Shown piece by piece: positions 38,489 through 45,938 of a stretch of 45,946 nucleotides of DNA. The first letter of the stretch is position 1; each line of letters opens with the position of its first letter. A program made the translations under genes and the position numbers. Source of the stretch: a virus; IMG/VR virus record IMGVR_UViG_3300048091_000163, positions 1 through 45,946 of that record. One strand, written 5' to 3'. Under the pieces are notes generated by a model, which had not been told where the DNA came from, ran no database searches, and saw nothing but the letters and a program-made list of their open reading frames with translations.

Positions 38489-38645
38489 TGTTGCACAATT
38501 CACACCATGGAGCAAGACCCCGCACCGGTAAAGGCTAGGCATTCATTGTGAAACACGAATGTCAAACCGCGCTCAAAATTTGTGCCAAAATGGTGCGAAT
38601 ATCACGCCGCACCCCGTTGACGATGTGATAGCCGCAACATAGCCT
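38489..38645. promoter_or_regulatory. Immunity region: operators and divergent promoters
   Basis: Between repressor and Cro-like genes. Operator-like sequences at 38489-38507 (TGTTGCACAATTCACA...), 38594-38609 (TGCGAATATCACGCCG) and 38621-38636 (minus-strand TGCGGCTATCACATCG). A rightward promoter -35 TTGACG (38617-38622), 17-bp spacer, -10 TAGCCT (38640-38645) has the last operator in its spacer. An imperfect inverted repeat CATTC...GAATG (38540-38561) around TGTGAAACAC is also present. No clear leftward promoter for the repressor was fixed. The box TTGGCACAAATTTTG (rc of 38573-38587) echoes the left-arm promoters. Confidence 0.6.
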
Positions 38646-38698
38646 GTGAACATCGCAACTGATTCGCGATGCAATTACGAGGTAGGCGGAACAAATCA

Positions 38699-38908
38699 AT
38701 GACCCCCTGGCAAAAAGTTTATGAGCGATTCGGCCTTACTGGCCGCCAACTCGCTATCGCTATCGGACGCGACCGCTCGAAAATCACGCGCGCTCTGAAG
38801 TCTGAAACCGGCCTTATCAGTGGAAAAGACCAGGTGCTTTTGCTGGACGCGGCCAAGCGTCTCGGCGTTGACCTGTCTCCGTCCGATCTCCTGCCGGATA
38901 GCGACTGA
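38699..38908 (+). CDS. Cro-like HTH protein (69 aa)
   Basis: Single HTH domain: YERFGLTGRQLAIAIGRDRSKITRAL, then LISGKDQVLLLDAAKRLGVD. First rightward gene after the operators and divergent from the repressor, the place of Cro. It would favour lytic growth by competing at the operators. The start MTPWQKVY was chosen; an ATG ten codons earlier is in frame. The stop overlaps the next start (TGATG). Confidence 0.75.
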   Translation: MTPWQKVYERFGLTGRQLAIAIGRDRSKITRALKSETGLISGKDQVLLLDAAKRLGVDLSPSDLLPDSD

Positions 38909-39117
38909 TGAGCGGCTTTAAACCCCTCACATTCATGGAGCAATCCTTGCTCCTCGACAGGCTTATTGCTCGCACGGTGATGCGCGACGGTGAACCAGCT
39001 GACACTGTGATGGTCGTCGACAACGAGGACGCCAAAGCCCTCGTCCATCTGTCCATGCGCCTCGCTCGGCTCGCGCCGTACCAGGATCGTATTGAGCGCA
39101 TGGTGATGGGCAAGTGA
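38908..39117 (+). CDS. Small hypothetical protein (69 aa)
   Basis: MSGFKPLTFMEQSLLLDRLIA..., almost entirely helical, ending with LARLAPYQDRIERMVMGK. Coupled on both sides by overlaps (TGATG before, GTGA after) with the Cro-like and helicase genes. Function not recognised; probably a helper or regulator of early replication. Confidence 0.62.
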   Translation: MSGFKPLTFMEQSLLLDRLIARTVMRDGEPADTVMVVDNEDAKALVHLSMRLARLAPYQDRIERMVMGK

Positions 39118-40457
39118 TCAATCTATTTCCCGATCAGGAAAAGGTGCGCGGCGATCTGCGCGTTGCCCTCCGTTCGTCATCGTCCGTTCTGGTCTTTGCC
39201 CCTACGGGCTTTGGCAAAACGGTCCTGGCGGCGGCGCTGATTTGGGCAATCTTCCAGTCTGGTAAGCGCGTCATTTTCGCGGTCCATCGCAATGACCTGA
39301 TTACGCAGACGGCTAAGACCTTCGAAAAGTTCGGTATCCCGTTTTCGTACATCGCGAACGGCTACCACTACAATCAATATCATCGCGTCTTCATCGCCTC
39401 GATTGCTTCACTCAAGAACCGAATGAAGAAAATCCCGGCAAGCTACGTGATCGTAGACGAAGCGCACCTATCGGCCGCCACCGGCTGGACGGCCGTTGCA
39501 AAATACTACCTGTCAACCGGCGCGAAGTGCATCGGCCTGACCGGATCGCCGCAACGCCTGGACGGCAAGCCGCTCGGCGACGTGTGGCAAACCATGGTTC
39601 TCGGGCCGCACCTGCGCTGGTTGATCCAGCAAGGCAGGCTCCAGAAGTACCGCGCATTTGCGCCGAAGGGCCTGGATCTGTCTCGGCTCGCAATCGAAAA
39701 CGGGGAGTTTGTCGAAGAGGAAGTTGAAAAGCTGATGATGGGCCGCGCCGTCGTGGCGAACGCGGTCGAGAAATGGAAAACGCATGCCTTCGGCAAGCGC
39801 ACAATCGGCTTTTGCCCCTCCGTCGCGTCAGCGGAGCAGCACGCGTTCATGTTCCGGGAAGCCGGGATTAACGCGATTGCCCTCGACGGCACGACGGAAA
39901 AGGGCGAGCGGCGGCAAGCATTCGAAGATTTCGCGGATCGCAAGATTGACCTGTTGTTTAACTGCGCCCTGTTCTGCGAGGGCTTCGACCTATCCGCCCA
40001 GGTTGACCGCGACGTAACGATTGAATGCGTACTTGACGATAGCCCCACGGCGTCGCTCGCAAAGCATCTGCAAAAGCACGGTCGCGGCCTGCGCCGCGAT
40101 GGCACCGACGTTCCCCATATCCTGCTCGATCTGGTCGGCGGCTTCGAACGCCTTGGTCTGCCAGATGAGCCGCACGAATGGACCCTGGACGGGATCATTA
40201 AGAAAGAGCGGGAAATCGTAAACATACATTGCCCTAAGTGCATGTGCTTCCAGCCTCCGGCCGTGAAGTGCGAAGACTGCGGCTATGTATTCCCCAAGAA
40301 AGAAGCAACGAAAGGCGGCGGCCGCCAAGTTGCTGAAGTCAACATTGAGCTTGAAGAGCTTGACGTTGCTGCGGCGCAAGAGGCCGACGCGGCGGAAAAG
40401 TTTTGGACTTACTGGCAAGCCCGCGCAGATGAGCGCAATGAAAGGAAGAGGGCATGA
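39114..40457 (+). CDS. Superfamily 2 DEAD/DEAH-box helicase with zinc ribbon
   Basis: 447 residues. Walker A APTGFGKT (29-36), motif Ia AVHRND, motif II DEAH (115-118), motif III TGSP (143-146) and motif VI Q320-KHGRGLR. The C-terminus adds a four-Cys zinc ribbon (CPKC at 373-376, CEDCG at 386-389). It is like phage UvsW/type III restriction-like helicases that unwind branched DNA and help origin opening or recombination restart. GTG start overlaps the previous stop. Confidence 0.9.
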   Translation: MINLFPDQEKVRGDLRVALRSSSSVLVFAPTGFGKTVLAAALIWAIFQSGKRVIFAVHRNDLITQTAKTFEKFGIPFSYIANGYHYNQYHRVFIASIASLKNRMKKIPASYVIVDEAHLSAATGWTAVAKYYLSTGAKCIGLTGSPQRLDGKPLGDVWQTMVLGPHLRWLIQQGRLQKYRAFAPKGLDLSRLAIENGEFVEEEVEKLMMGRAVVANAVEKWKTHAFGKRTIGFCPSVASAEQHAFMFREAGINAIALDGTTEKGERRQAFEDFADRKIDLLFNCALFCEGFDLSAQVDRDVTIECVLDDSPTASLAKHLQKHGRGLRRDGTDVPHILLDLVGGFERLGLPDEPHEWTLDGIIKKEREIVNIHCPKCMCFQPPAVKCEDCGYVFPKKEATKGGGRQVAEVNIELEELDVAAAQEADAAEKFWTYWQARADERNERKRA

Positions 40458-40939
40458 CAATTAAACTCAATACCCACAAGTGGGGCAACACCCCGCCAAG
40501 GGGCGACGTATCGGCGGCTGGCTCGCACGTCATTAGCCGCATGGATGGCGACCTTGACGACTTGGCCCGCGCGGCAACCGGCGTTGCTCCGCTTGCCGGT
40601 CCCTTGAAGATCATCAAGCCGTTGGTTTGCCCCTGCTGCAAGCAGGCTGTGACGCTGCCCACGGTCGAAATCATGATTGACGCCTACAACATTGCGCCGC
40701 TTGAGGGCCGTATCCTGGGGGCGATCTGGAAGGGCAAGGGGATGCCCGTTTCAACCGATCGGATCTTTGACGCGATGTATATCGATGATCCGGATGGCGG
40801 CCCGACGCCCACACGCATGTACGCGGCTTTCAAGGTCGCTCTTCACCATCTGCGCCGCAAGCTTGTGGGCTCCGGCGTTGGTATCGACAACCCAGGGTAT
40901 CGCCGTGGGTATCGTCTTGTCATGGAAATGAAAGGTTAA
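40454..40939 (+). CDS. Winged-helix protein with Cys motif, possible transcription regulator
   Basis: 161 residues. The N-terminal half ends with CPCC (near residue 59-62), a possible metal or redox site. The C-terminal part is like the OmpR/PhoB winged helix: LEGRILGAIWKGKGMPVSTDRIFDAMY, then AFKVALHHLRRKLVG and the typical GYRRGYRLV end. It has no receiver domain. ATGA overlap with the helicase, upstream of SSB. It could switch on late transcription, as no other late regulator is evident; this is inference. Confidence 0.7.
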   Translation: MTIKLNTHKWGNTPPRGDVSAAGSHVISRMDGDLDDLARAATGVAPLAGPLKIIKPLVCPCCKQAVTLPTVEIMIDAYNIAPLEGRILGAIWKGKGMPVSTDRIFDAMYIDDPDGGPTPTRMYAAFKVALHHLRRKLVGSGVGIDNPGYRRGYRLVMEMKG

Positions 40940-40945
40940 TCCATC

Positions 40946-41410
40946 ATGGCTGGTTCACTCAACAAAGTTCAACTTATCGGCAACGTCGGGGCCGATCCGG
41001 AAATCAGACGGACCCAGGACGGCCGCCCGATTGCGAACCTCCGGCTTGCTACGTCTGAAACGTGGCGGGACAAGGAGAGCGGGGAGAAGCGCGAAAAGAC
41101 CGAATGGCACACGGTCGTTTGCTTCAACGAAGGGCTCTGCAAGGTCATCGAGCAGTATGTTGGCAAGGGCGACAAGCTTTATATTGAAGGCCAATTGCAA
41201 ACGCGCAAATGGCAGGACCAAAGCGGCAACGACCGCTATTCAACGGAAATCGTGCTGCAGAACTTCAACGGCACGCTGACGATGCTTTCTAGCCAGAACC
41301 GCGATGACGGCAACGGCGGCGGCAATGATCGTAGCAACCAGGGCGGCGGCCGTCGCGACCAGTCTGGCAATGGCTACGGCCGCCAGATGGATGATGACAT
41401 CCCGTTCTAA
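40946..41410 (+). CDS. ssb: Single-stranded DNA-binding protein
   Basis: 154 residues. OB-fold typical of bacterial [69 protein letters not shown], then a Gly/Asn/Arg-rich linker and the acidic tip DDDIPF, which binds host or phage partners. Protects single strands in replication and supports RecT. It has its own ribosome site after the winged-helix gene. Confidence 0.96.
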   Translation: MAGSLNKVQLIGNVGADPEIRRTQDGRPIANLRLATSETWRDKESGEKREKTEWHTVVCFNEGLCKVIEQYVGKGDKLYIEGQLQTRKWQDQSGNDRYSTEIVLQNFNGTLTMLSSQNRDDGNGGGNDRSNQGGGRRDQSGNGYGRQMDDDIPF

Positions 41411-41457
41411 CGGTCAATGGCTACTGAAGACACTTCCCGAAACCGAAAGATTGAAAC

Positions 41458-41571
41458 ATGGACGATAATATTTTTCTGCCCGCTTTGTGCGTTGTCGCAG
41501 CCGCTGCTATTGCTGCTACCGGCCATCTTGGCTGGGGCTGGTTCCTCTTCGCGGCTGTCATGCTGGCATGA
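41458..41571 (+). CDS. Small membrane protein (37 aa)
   Basis: MDDNIFLPALCVVAAAAIAA then TGHLGWGWFLFAAVMLA: two short hydrophobic stretches with a Gly/Trp turn. The stop overlaps the nuclease start (ATGA), suggesting translation coupling. An alternative ATG at 41417 opens a different frame that I do not favour. Function unknown. Confidence 0.45.
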   Translation: MDDNIFLPALCVVAAAAIAATGHLGWGWFLFAAVMLA

Positions 41572-41966
41572 GCGAGGCCGATTTCATGCGCCATTGCATG
41601 CGGCTTGCTTCCCAATGGGGCGCGCGCTTGCTGCGGCAAAATACCGGGCTTGCCTGGGTCGGTAAGGTCGAGTGCATCAAGATGGCCCGCAAGGTGTCCG
41701 TGAAACCTGGAGACGTGGTTATCAGGAATGCACGGCCGTTCCATGCTGGCTTTTCCGGCTGGTCGGACCTGGGTGGGTGGGTGTCCAAAACGATCACGCC
41801 TGAAATGGTGGGAACAACTATCGCGCAATACACCGTGGTAGAAACCAAGATCGACACGCGGGCAACTGCGGAACAAATGGACTTCCTGAATTGCGTCAAG
41901 GCTGCTGGCGGTCGCGCCGGTATCGCCAAGACGGAAGACGACCTTAAAAAAATCCTCTTCGACTAA
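41568..41966 (+). CDS. VRR-NUC domain nuclease
   Basis: 132 residues. VRR-NUC family features: an N-terminal helix MRHCMRLASQWGARLLRQN, GWSDLGGW (metal-binding Asp), VVETKIDT (E-x-K), and EQMDFLNCVKAAGGRAGIAKTEDDLKKIL. Standalone phage VRR-NUC enzymes are predicted to cut branched DNA (Holliday-type) and would resolve recombination or packaging junctions. It is between SSB and primase. Confidence 0.87.
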   Translation: MSEADFMRHCMRLASQWGARLLRQNTGLAWVGKVECIKMARKVSVKPGDVVIRNARPFHAGFSGWSDLGGWVSKTITPEMVGTTIAQYTVVETKIDTRATAEQMDFLNCVKAAGGRAGIAKTEDDLKKILFD

Positions 41967-41978
41967 CCGCAATCAACC

Positions 41979-42022
41979 GTCGCGGGGCTTACTGCCTCGC
42001 GACTGTTGCGGAAAACACATCA
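41979..42022 (+). promoter_or_regulatory. Hairpin and operator in front of the primase gene
   Basis: 10-bp stem with one G-U pair (GTCGCGGGGC 41979-41988 / GCCTCGCGAC 41994-42003, loop TTACT) lies right before an operator-like 16-mer TGCGGAAAACACATCA (42007-42022). The operator matches the palindrome near 4440 in 14 of 16 positions. No convincing promoter hexamers were seen, so the operator may work as a roadblock (stoperator-like) or on a promoter I cannot resolve. The hairpin may be a terminator, though its T-run is poor. Confidence 0.55.
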
Positions 42023-42049
42023 TAACATTGAGACTTTGGGGCAATTCGC

Positions 42050-44617
42050 ATGGGAACTGATGTCGAGCGCATACGGCGCGACGTAACTTTGTCAGACGTG
42101 GTTTCCCGGTTCGGCTTCAAGCTGGTGAAGGACGGCGGCGAATATCTGGCTTGCTGCCCATTCCATTCTGAGAAGACCGAAAGCTTTTCGCTGTTTACCG
42201 GCGACGATGGCGTTGACCGCTATTTCTGTTTCGGCTGCGGCGCGAAAGGCGACGTGCTGGATTTCATCATGGGCGTGAAGGGCGTCAACCTGCCTGACGC
42301 TATCCGGATCGCGGACGGCGCTAACGCCATGATGCCGAACGCCGCGCCGCGCAAGATCGAGGCGCGCGACATTTACGCGGGGATTGTCCCGCTCGAAACA
42401 CAACCGGACATGAAGCCTGGGCGCGTCAAGCTCTACAATCCGAAGCGCAAGGGCGACCGCACGGAATGGGGCGGCTTCGTTCCGGCGTCGGTCCATCGCT
42501 ACTGCCGGGAAGACGGTTCGACATTCGGCTACGTGCTGCGCCACAATCTGCCAGACGGTGGCAAAGAAACGCCTATGGTCATGGGCGTCACCCTGCCCGA
42601 TGGTGCGCGGACTTGGTGCCGCTTCCCCTTCCCCAAGCCTCGGCCGCTCTATGGCCTGGAAGCGCTTGGCGACGGCGGGCAAGTGATCGTTGTCGAGGGC
42701 GAGAAATGCAAGGACGCGCTCGCCAGGGAGACGGGCCGAACGGTCGTTTCCTGGGCAGGTGGAACGCAGGGCGTCAAGCACACGGACTGGTCGCCGCTAT
42801 ACGGCCGCAATGTCATCATCTGGCCTGATAACGACGGTCCAGGCGTAGCGACGGCGCTGGAAATCAAGTCCATTCTTGACGGCAAAGGCGGCCGCGTTCG
42901 CTTTCTCGATGTCACGAATGGAAAAGAAGAGCGGCCGAAAGGTTGGGACTGTGCCGACGCCATTGCTGACGGATGGGTGAAGGCGGATCTTGATGCATTC
43001 ATGCGCGCGACCGTTACCGACGCCCCGCCCGCGCCATGGGCCGCGCCCGCTCCAGAGGCGGCCCAGGAGGAGCGGGAGCAAGAAATTGCGCCGATTGTCC
43101 AGGAGGAACCGGCGCGCGCTCCAGCGGCCGCCCCTGAAGACGATCTAGCGCCGCCCCCGGCAGTGGTCGAAGGCAAGCGCGGCGTCGCCGGGATGGCGGG
43201 TATCACGAAATTTTACCAGGATCTCGCCGTTTACGATCAACATCACATGGCGATGGATCTCGTGACATATGTGAGGGCGGCCACCAAAAGCCGCGTCATC
43301 TACGCTGAAGGCGAATTCTATGTTTACAACGGCAAGCATTGGGAAGTGCTGCCGCTCTATCTCGTAAAGAAAGCCGTTCTTCCGTTTAGCAACGTCGGCG
43401 TCGTCAACAAGCCTAAGACGGAGGTCACGGTGAATAGCAGCGACATCAACGGAACCGTTGCTGTTGCCCAGGTGCAAACGGCCGATCCTGAATACTTCAT
43501 GGACCCCACGATTGGCGCGAACACGTCCAACTGCACAATCACGCTCGATGAAGCGGGCGTTGCTACGGTTCGCGAGCATAGCGAAGACGATGCCTTTCGC
43601 TTCGCAATCGAGGCTCAATTTGATCCGGCCGCACCGGCTAAGCCCCATGCTGATACATATCTGCACAAGCTCCTTACGGGCTCATTCCTCGGCGACGAGG
43701 ACGCGGAAGAAAAAGCCTTGCTGCTTGGCGAGATCCTGGGCGCGGCCGTCTTCGGTCTGGCAACGCGCATCCGCCAGCCGAAAGCCTTCGTGTTCCTGGG
43801 TGAGACGGCAAGCAACGGCAAGTCAACGATTGCGGGGCTGATCTCCATCCTTCTGCCGAAAGGCGCGGTGTCCTCGATCTCGCCCGCGAACCTTTCGGAC
43901 GATGCCCGTATCATCAATCTCGCTGGCAAAGCCGCGAACGTCGCGGATGAAATCAGCGGGAACATTAATGGCGAGGCGTTCAAGCAGGCCGTTACCGGCG
44001 ATCCCATGGAAGGCCGCGACTTGTATAAGTCGGCCTTCACCTTCCGGCCTCGCGCCGTCCATGTCTTCACGACAAACCGCCTCCCGACGTTTGCGGGCGG
44101 CATGGATAGGGGTATTCAACGGCGAATGGTGGTCCTGAAATTCGAACGGACCATTCCCGATAATGAGGTTATCGCCGATATTCTGGAGCGGATTAAGCGC
44201 GACGAAATGGCGGCGCTCCTGGCCTTCGCTGTTGACGGCGCAATCCGGCTGAAGCGGAACGGGGCTTATACGGTTCCGAAGTCGTCGGCCCAGGCGCTGC
44301 AAGAATGGTTGCAAAGCGATCCGCTTGTTGAATGGTTTGAGCGCAATTGCGAGCGGACGGAAGCCCCGCCTATGGGCGGTTGGCATTCTGCTTCCGCGCT
44401 CTATAAGGACTTCAAGACATGGGCGACCGAAGAAGGCCACCGCGAAAGCTTCATTCTGTCCTTGCGCGAGTTTAGCGCGCGCCTCCAGACGCTCCCGGCC
44501 ATGCGGAAACAGCGCACCAACGCGGGCGTTATCTGGAAGGGTATCAAGCTGAAGACGGTCAAGGTTGACGACGGCAAGCGCAAAAGCCTGCTAGATGAAA
44601 TGGATGAAGTGTTCTAA
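42050..44617 (+). CDS. Primase-helicase (CHC2 zinc finger, Toprim, SF3 helicase)
   Basis: 855 residues. N-terminal CHC2-type zinc finger: CCPFH (Cys36, His39) and CFGC (Cys60, Cys63). Toprim: VIVVEGEKC (Glu216) and WPDNDGPG (Asp260, Asp262). A Pro/Ala/Glu linker at about 325-385 separates the D5/P4-type SF3 helicase: FLGETASNGKST Walker A (582-593), ADEISG and RAVHVFTTNRLPTF. It makes primers and unwinds the fork. With no phage polymerase, the host replisome must be recruited. GGGG precedes the ATG. Confidence 0.94.
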   Translation: MGTDVERIRRDVTLSDVVSRFGFKLVKDGGEYLACCPFHSEKTESFSLFTGDDGVDRYFCFGCGAKGDVLDFIMGVKGVNLPDAIRIADGANAMMPNAAPRKIEARDIYAGIVPLETQPDMKPGRVKLYNPKRKGDRTEWGGFVPASVHRYCREDGSTFGYVLRHNLPDGGKETPMVMGVTLPDGARTWCRFPFPKPRPLYGLEALGDGGQVIVVEGEKCKDALARETGRTVVSWAGGTQGVKHTDWSPLYGRNVIIWPDNDGPGVATALEIKSILDGKGGRVRFLDVTNGKEERPKGWDCADAIADGWVKADLDAFMRATVTDAPPAPWAAPAPEAAQEEREQEIAPIVQEEPARAPAAAPEDDLAPPPAVVEGKRGVAGMAGITKFYQDLAVYDQHHMAMDLVTYVRAATKSRVIYAEGEFYVYNGKHWEVLPLYLVKKAVLPFSNVGVVNKPKTEVTVNSSDINGTVAVAQVQTADPEYFMDPTIGANTSNCTITLDEAGVATVREHSEDDAFRFAIEAQFDPAAPAKPHADTYLHKLLTGSFLGDEDAEEKALLLGEILGAAVFGLATRIRQPKAFVFLGETASNGKSTIAGLISILLPKGAVSSISPANLSDDARIINLAGKAANVADEISGNINGEAFKQAVTGDPMEGRDLYKSAFTFRPRAVHVFTTNRLPTFAGGMDRGIQRRMVVLKFERTIPDNEVIADILERIKRDEMAALLAFAVDGAIRLKRNGAYTVPKSSAQALQEWLQSDPLVEWFERNCERTEAPPMGGWHSASALYKDFKTWATEEGHRESFILSLREFSARLQTLPAMRKQRTNAGVIWKGIKLKTVKVDDGKRKSLLDEMDEVF

Positions 44618-44623
44618 AAATAG

Positions 44624-44660
44624 AGAGGGCGCGAACGGCTCATTCCGTCGCGCCCTCTTG
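44624..44660 (+). terminator. Terminator after primase-helicase
   Basis: 11-bp stem AGAGGGCGCGA / TCGCGCCCTCT with 13-base loop, 7 bases after the stop. The T-run is short (TTGCT), so efficiency is uncertain. The following 140 bases to the acb2 stop hold only a 7-bp inverted repeat CGCTATC/GATAGCG near 44757-44782; no gene seen there. Confidence 0.7.
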
Positions 44661-44801
44661 CTATTCCAATTTCCCCAAATTCAGCAGCCGTTAATATGAC
44701 CTAACCAGATGATGCGGCGGCCGCCTCTCCCTTCGAAATCAATAAGGGGCATGTTTGCGCTATCTCATAGGAACCTGATAGCGAAGGAGTTCCGCGTCTG
44801 G

Positions 44802-45056
44802 TTATTCGGTAACGGGGTCTGTGGGGAGGCGTACGCGCGCCGGTTTGAAAATCGAGCGGTTGACGGCCATAAAGCCTTTCTCGATGTCAGTTCGGCCGAT
44901 GGCGAGCCAACGCTTATCGATTTCCGGGATCTGGCCCAGGGCGTCGAACAGGCGCAAGATTGATTCCTCTGCCTGCTTGTTTGCGTTCACGAGCGCAACG
45001 GTTGCTTCGTTCTGGTCGCGATATCCTGCGACCGGCAATCCTTTAATTTCCGTCAT
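44802..45056 (-). CDS. acb2: Acb2/Tad1-family cyclic nucleotide sponge (anti-CBASS/Thoeris)
   Basis: 84 residues. The C-terminal part IDKRWLAIGRTDIEKGFMAV followed by NRSIFKP matches the family signature (RW.aIG.T.lq.GfMal.RavaqP), and the N-terminal GYRDQNEATVALVNANK with a following long helix matches its opening. Members form hexamers that bind cyclic di- and trinucleotides (Acb2) or gcADPR-type signals (Tad1), blocking CBASS or Thoeris defence. An excellent AGGAG site 8 bases before the ATG fixes the start. It is a solitary leftward gene between primase and lysozyme, probably with its own promoter, which is not resolved. Confidence 0.87.
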   Translation of the reverse strand: MTEIKGLPVAGYRDQNEATVALVNANKQAEESILRLFDALGQIPEIDKRWLAIGRTDIEKGFMAVNRSIFKPARVRLPTDPVTE

Positions 45057-45073
45057 TGCTTCGGCTCCTGCCG

Positions 45074-45113
45074 GGTTGGTGTTTCTAATGCCAACCATCG
45101 GCGCGGATGGTTG
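45074..45113. other. Two mutually exclusive stem-loops between acb2 and lysozyme genes
   Basis: CCAACC (45091-45096) can pair with GGTTGG upstream (45074-45079) or, extended as CAACCATC (45092-45099), with GATGGTTG downstream (45106-45113). The two pairings exclude each other, as in attenuators. The second hairpin is followed by TTGTTTCGTT-like sequence in the direction of the lysozyme gene. Could also be a binding site for a dimeric protein. Confidence 0.4.
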
Positions 45114-45140
45114 TTTCGTTCTCACCCGAAAGGAACAATC

Positions 45141-45938
45141 ATGCTCAATAACTTCCCCGCCTGCTGGCGCATCACGTCCGCCTACGAAGGCGGCTATACC
45201 GCGAACAAAGCGGACCCTGGCAACTGGACTGGCGGCAAGGTTGGCGTCGGCGAACTGAAGGGAACCAATATGGGTATCTCGGCCGCCGCCTTCCCGAACC
45301 TCGATATCAAAAACCTGACGGCCGCCCAGGCCATGACGATCTACCAAAAGAAATATTGGGATGCAGTGCGCGGCGACGATCTTCCGGCCGGTCTGGATCT
45401 GGCAACCTGGGATTACGGCGTTAACTCCGGCCCTGGTCGCGCCGCTCGCGATCTCCAGGCCGTTGTTGGCGCTGGAGTTGATGGTAAGATCGGCGATCAA
45501 ACCGTTGCCAAGGCCAAGGCCGTCAACGGCGTCAAGGCAATCCAGGCGCTATGTGCGAAGCGTCTCGGCTACCTCCAGCACCTTGCTATCTGGAACACGT
45601 TCAAGGGCGGCTGGTCGGCGCGCGTGGCAAGCGTAGAGGCCAAGGCGGTCGCCATGTTCCTTGCCGCGTCGCCCTCCTCGACGCCCGAGACTGTCAAGGC
45701 CGCCCTCGCCCAGGAGGCAACCCAGGCGAACGGAAAGGCCGTGAGCGCACAGAGCGCGGCTGCTGCCGCCGCGACCACGGCGGCACCTGTGACGGCCGTC
45801 GCGGTTCAGTCTTCCCATGTCTGGTATTGGGTGGCGGCTGCGGCTGCGGCCGTCCTGGTCGGCGGCGCTATCCTGATCGAGCGGCACAAGCACGCCGCGC
45901 GCTCGGCCGCCTACGCTGAAGCGGCCGCAAATGTATAG
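45141..45938 (+). CDS. GH108-type lysozyme (N-acetylmuramidase) with C-terminal membrane helix
   Basis: 265 residues. Catalytic domain at 1-90 with EGGYTANKADPGNWTGG, the glycoside hydrolase 108 signature (Glu of EGGY catalytic), then ATWDYGVNSGPGRAARDLQ and VDGKIGDQTVAKAKA of a PG_binding_3 domain. After an Ala/Thr/Gln linker comes a hydrophobic helix YWVAAAAAAVLVGGAILI and a basic tail ERHKHAARSAA. The helix would anchor the enzyme to the inner membrane. AAAGGAAC is a good ribosome site. Lies far from the holin/spanin cassette in this linear map. Confidence 0.88.
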   Translation: MLNNFPACWRITSAYEGGYTANKADPGNWTGGKVGVGELKGTNMGISAAAFPNLDIKNLTAAQAMTIYQKKYWDAVRGDDLPAGLDLATWDYGVNSGPGRAARDLQAVVGAGVDGKIGDQTVAKAKAVNGVKAIQALCAKRLGYLQHLAIWNTFKGGWSARVASVEAKAVAMFLAASPSSTPETVKAALAQEATQANGKAVSAQSAAAAAATTAAPVTAVAVQSSHVWYWVAAAAAAVLVGGAILIERHKHAARSAAYAEAAANV

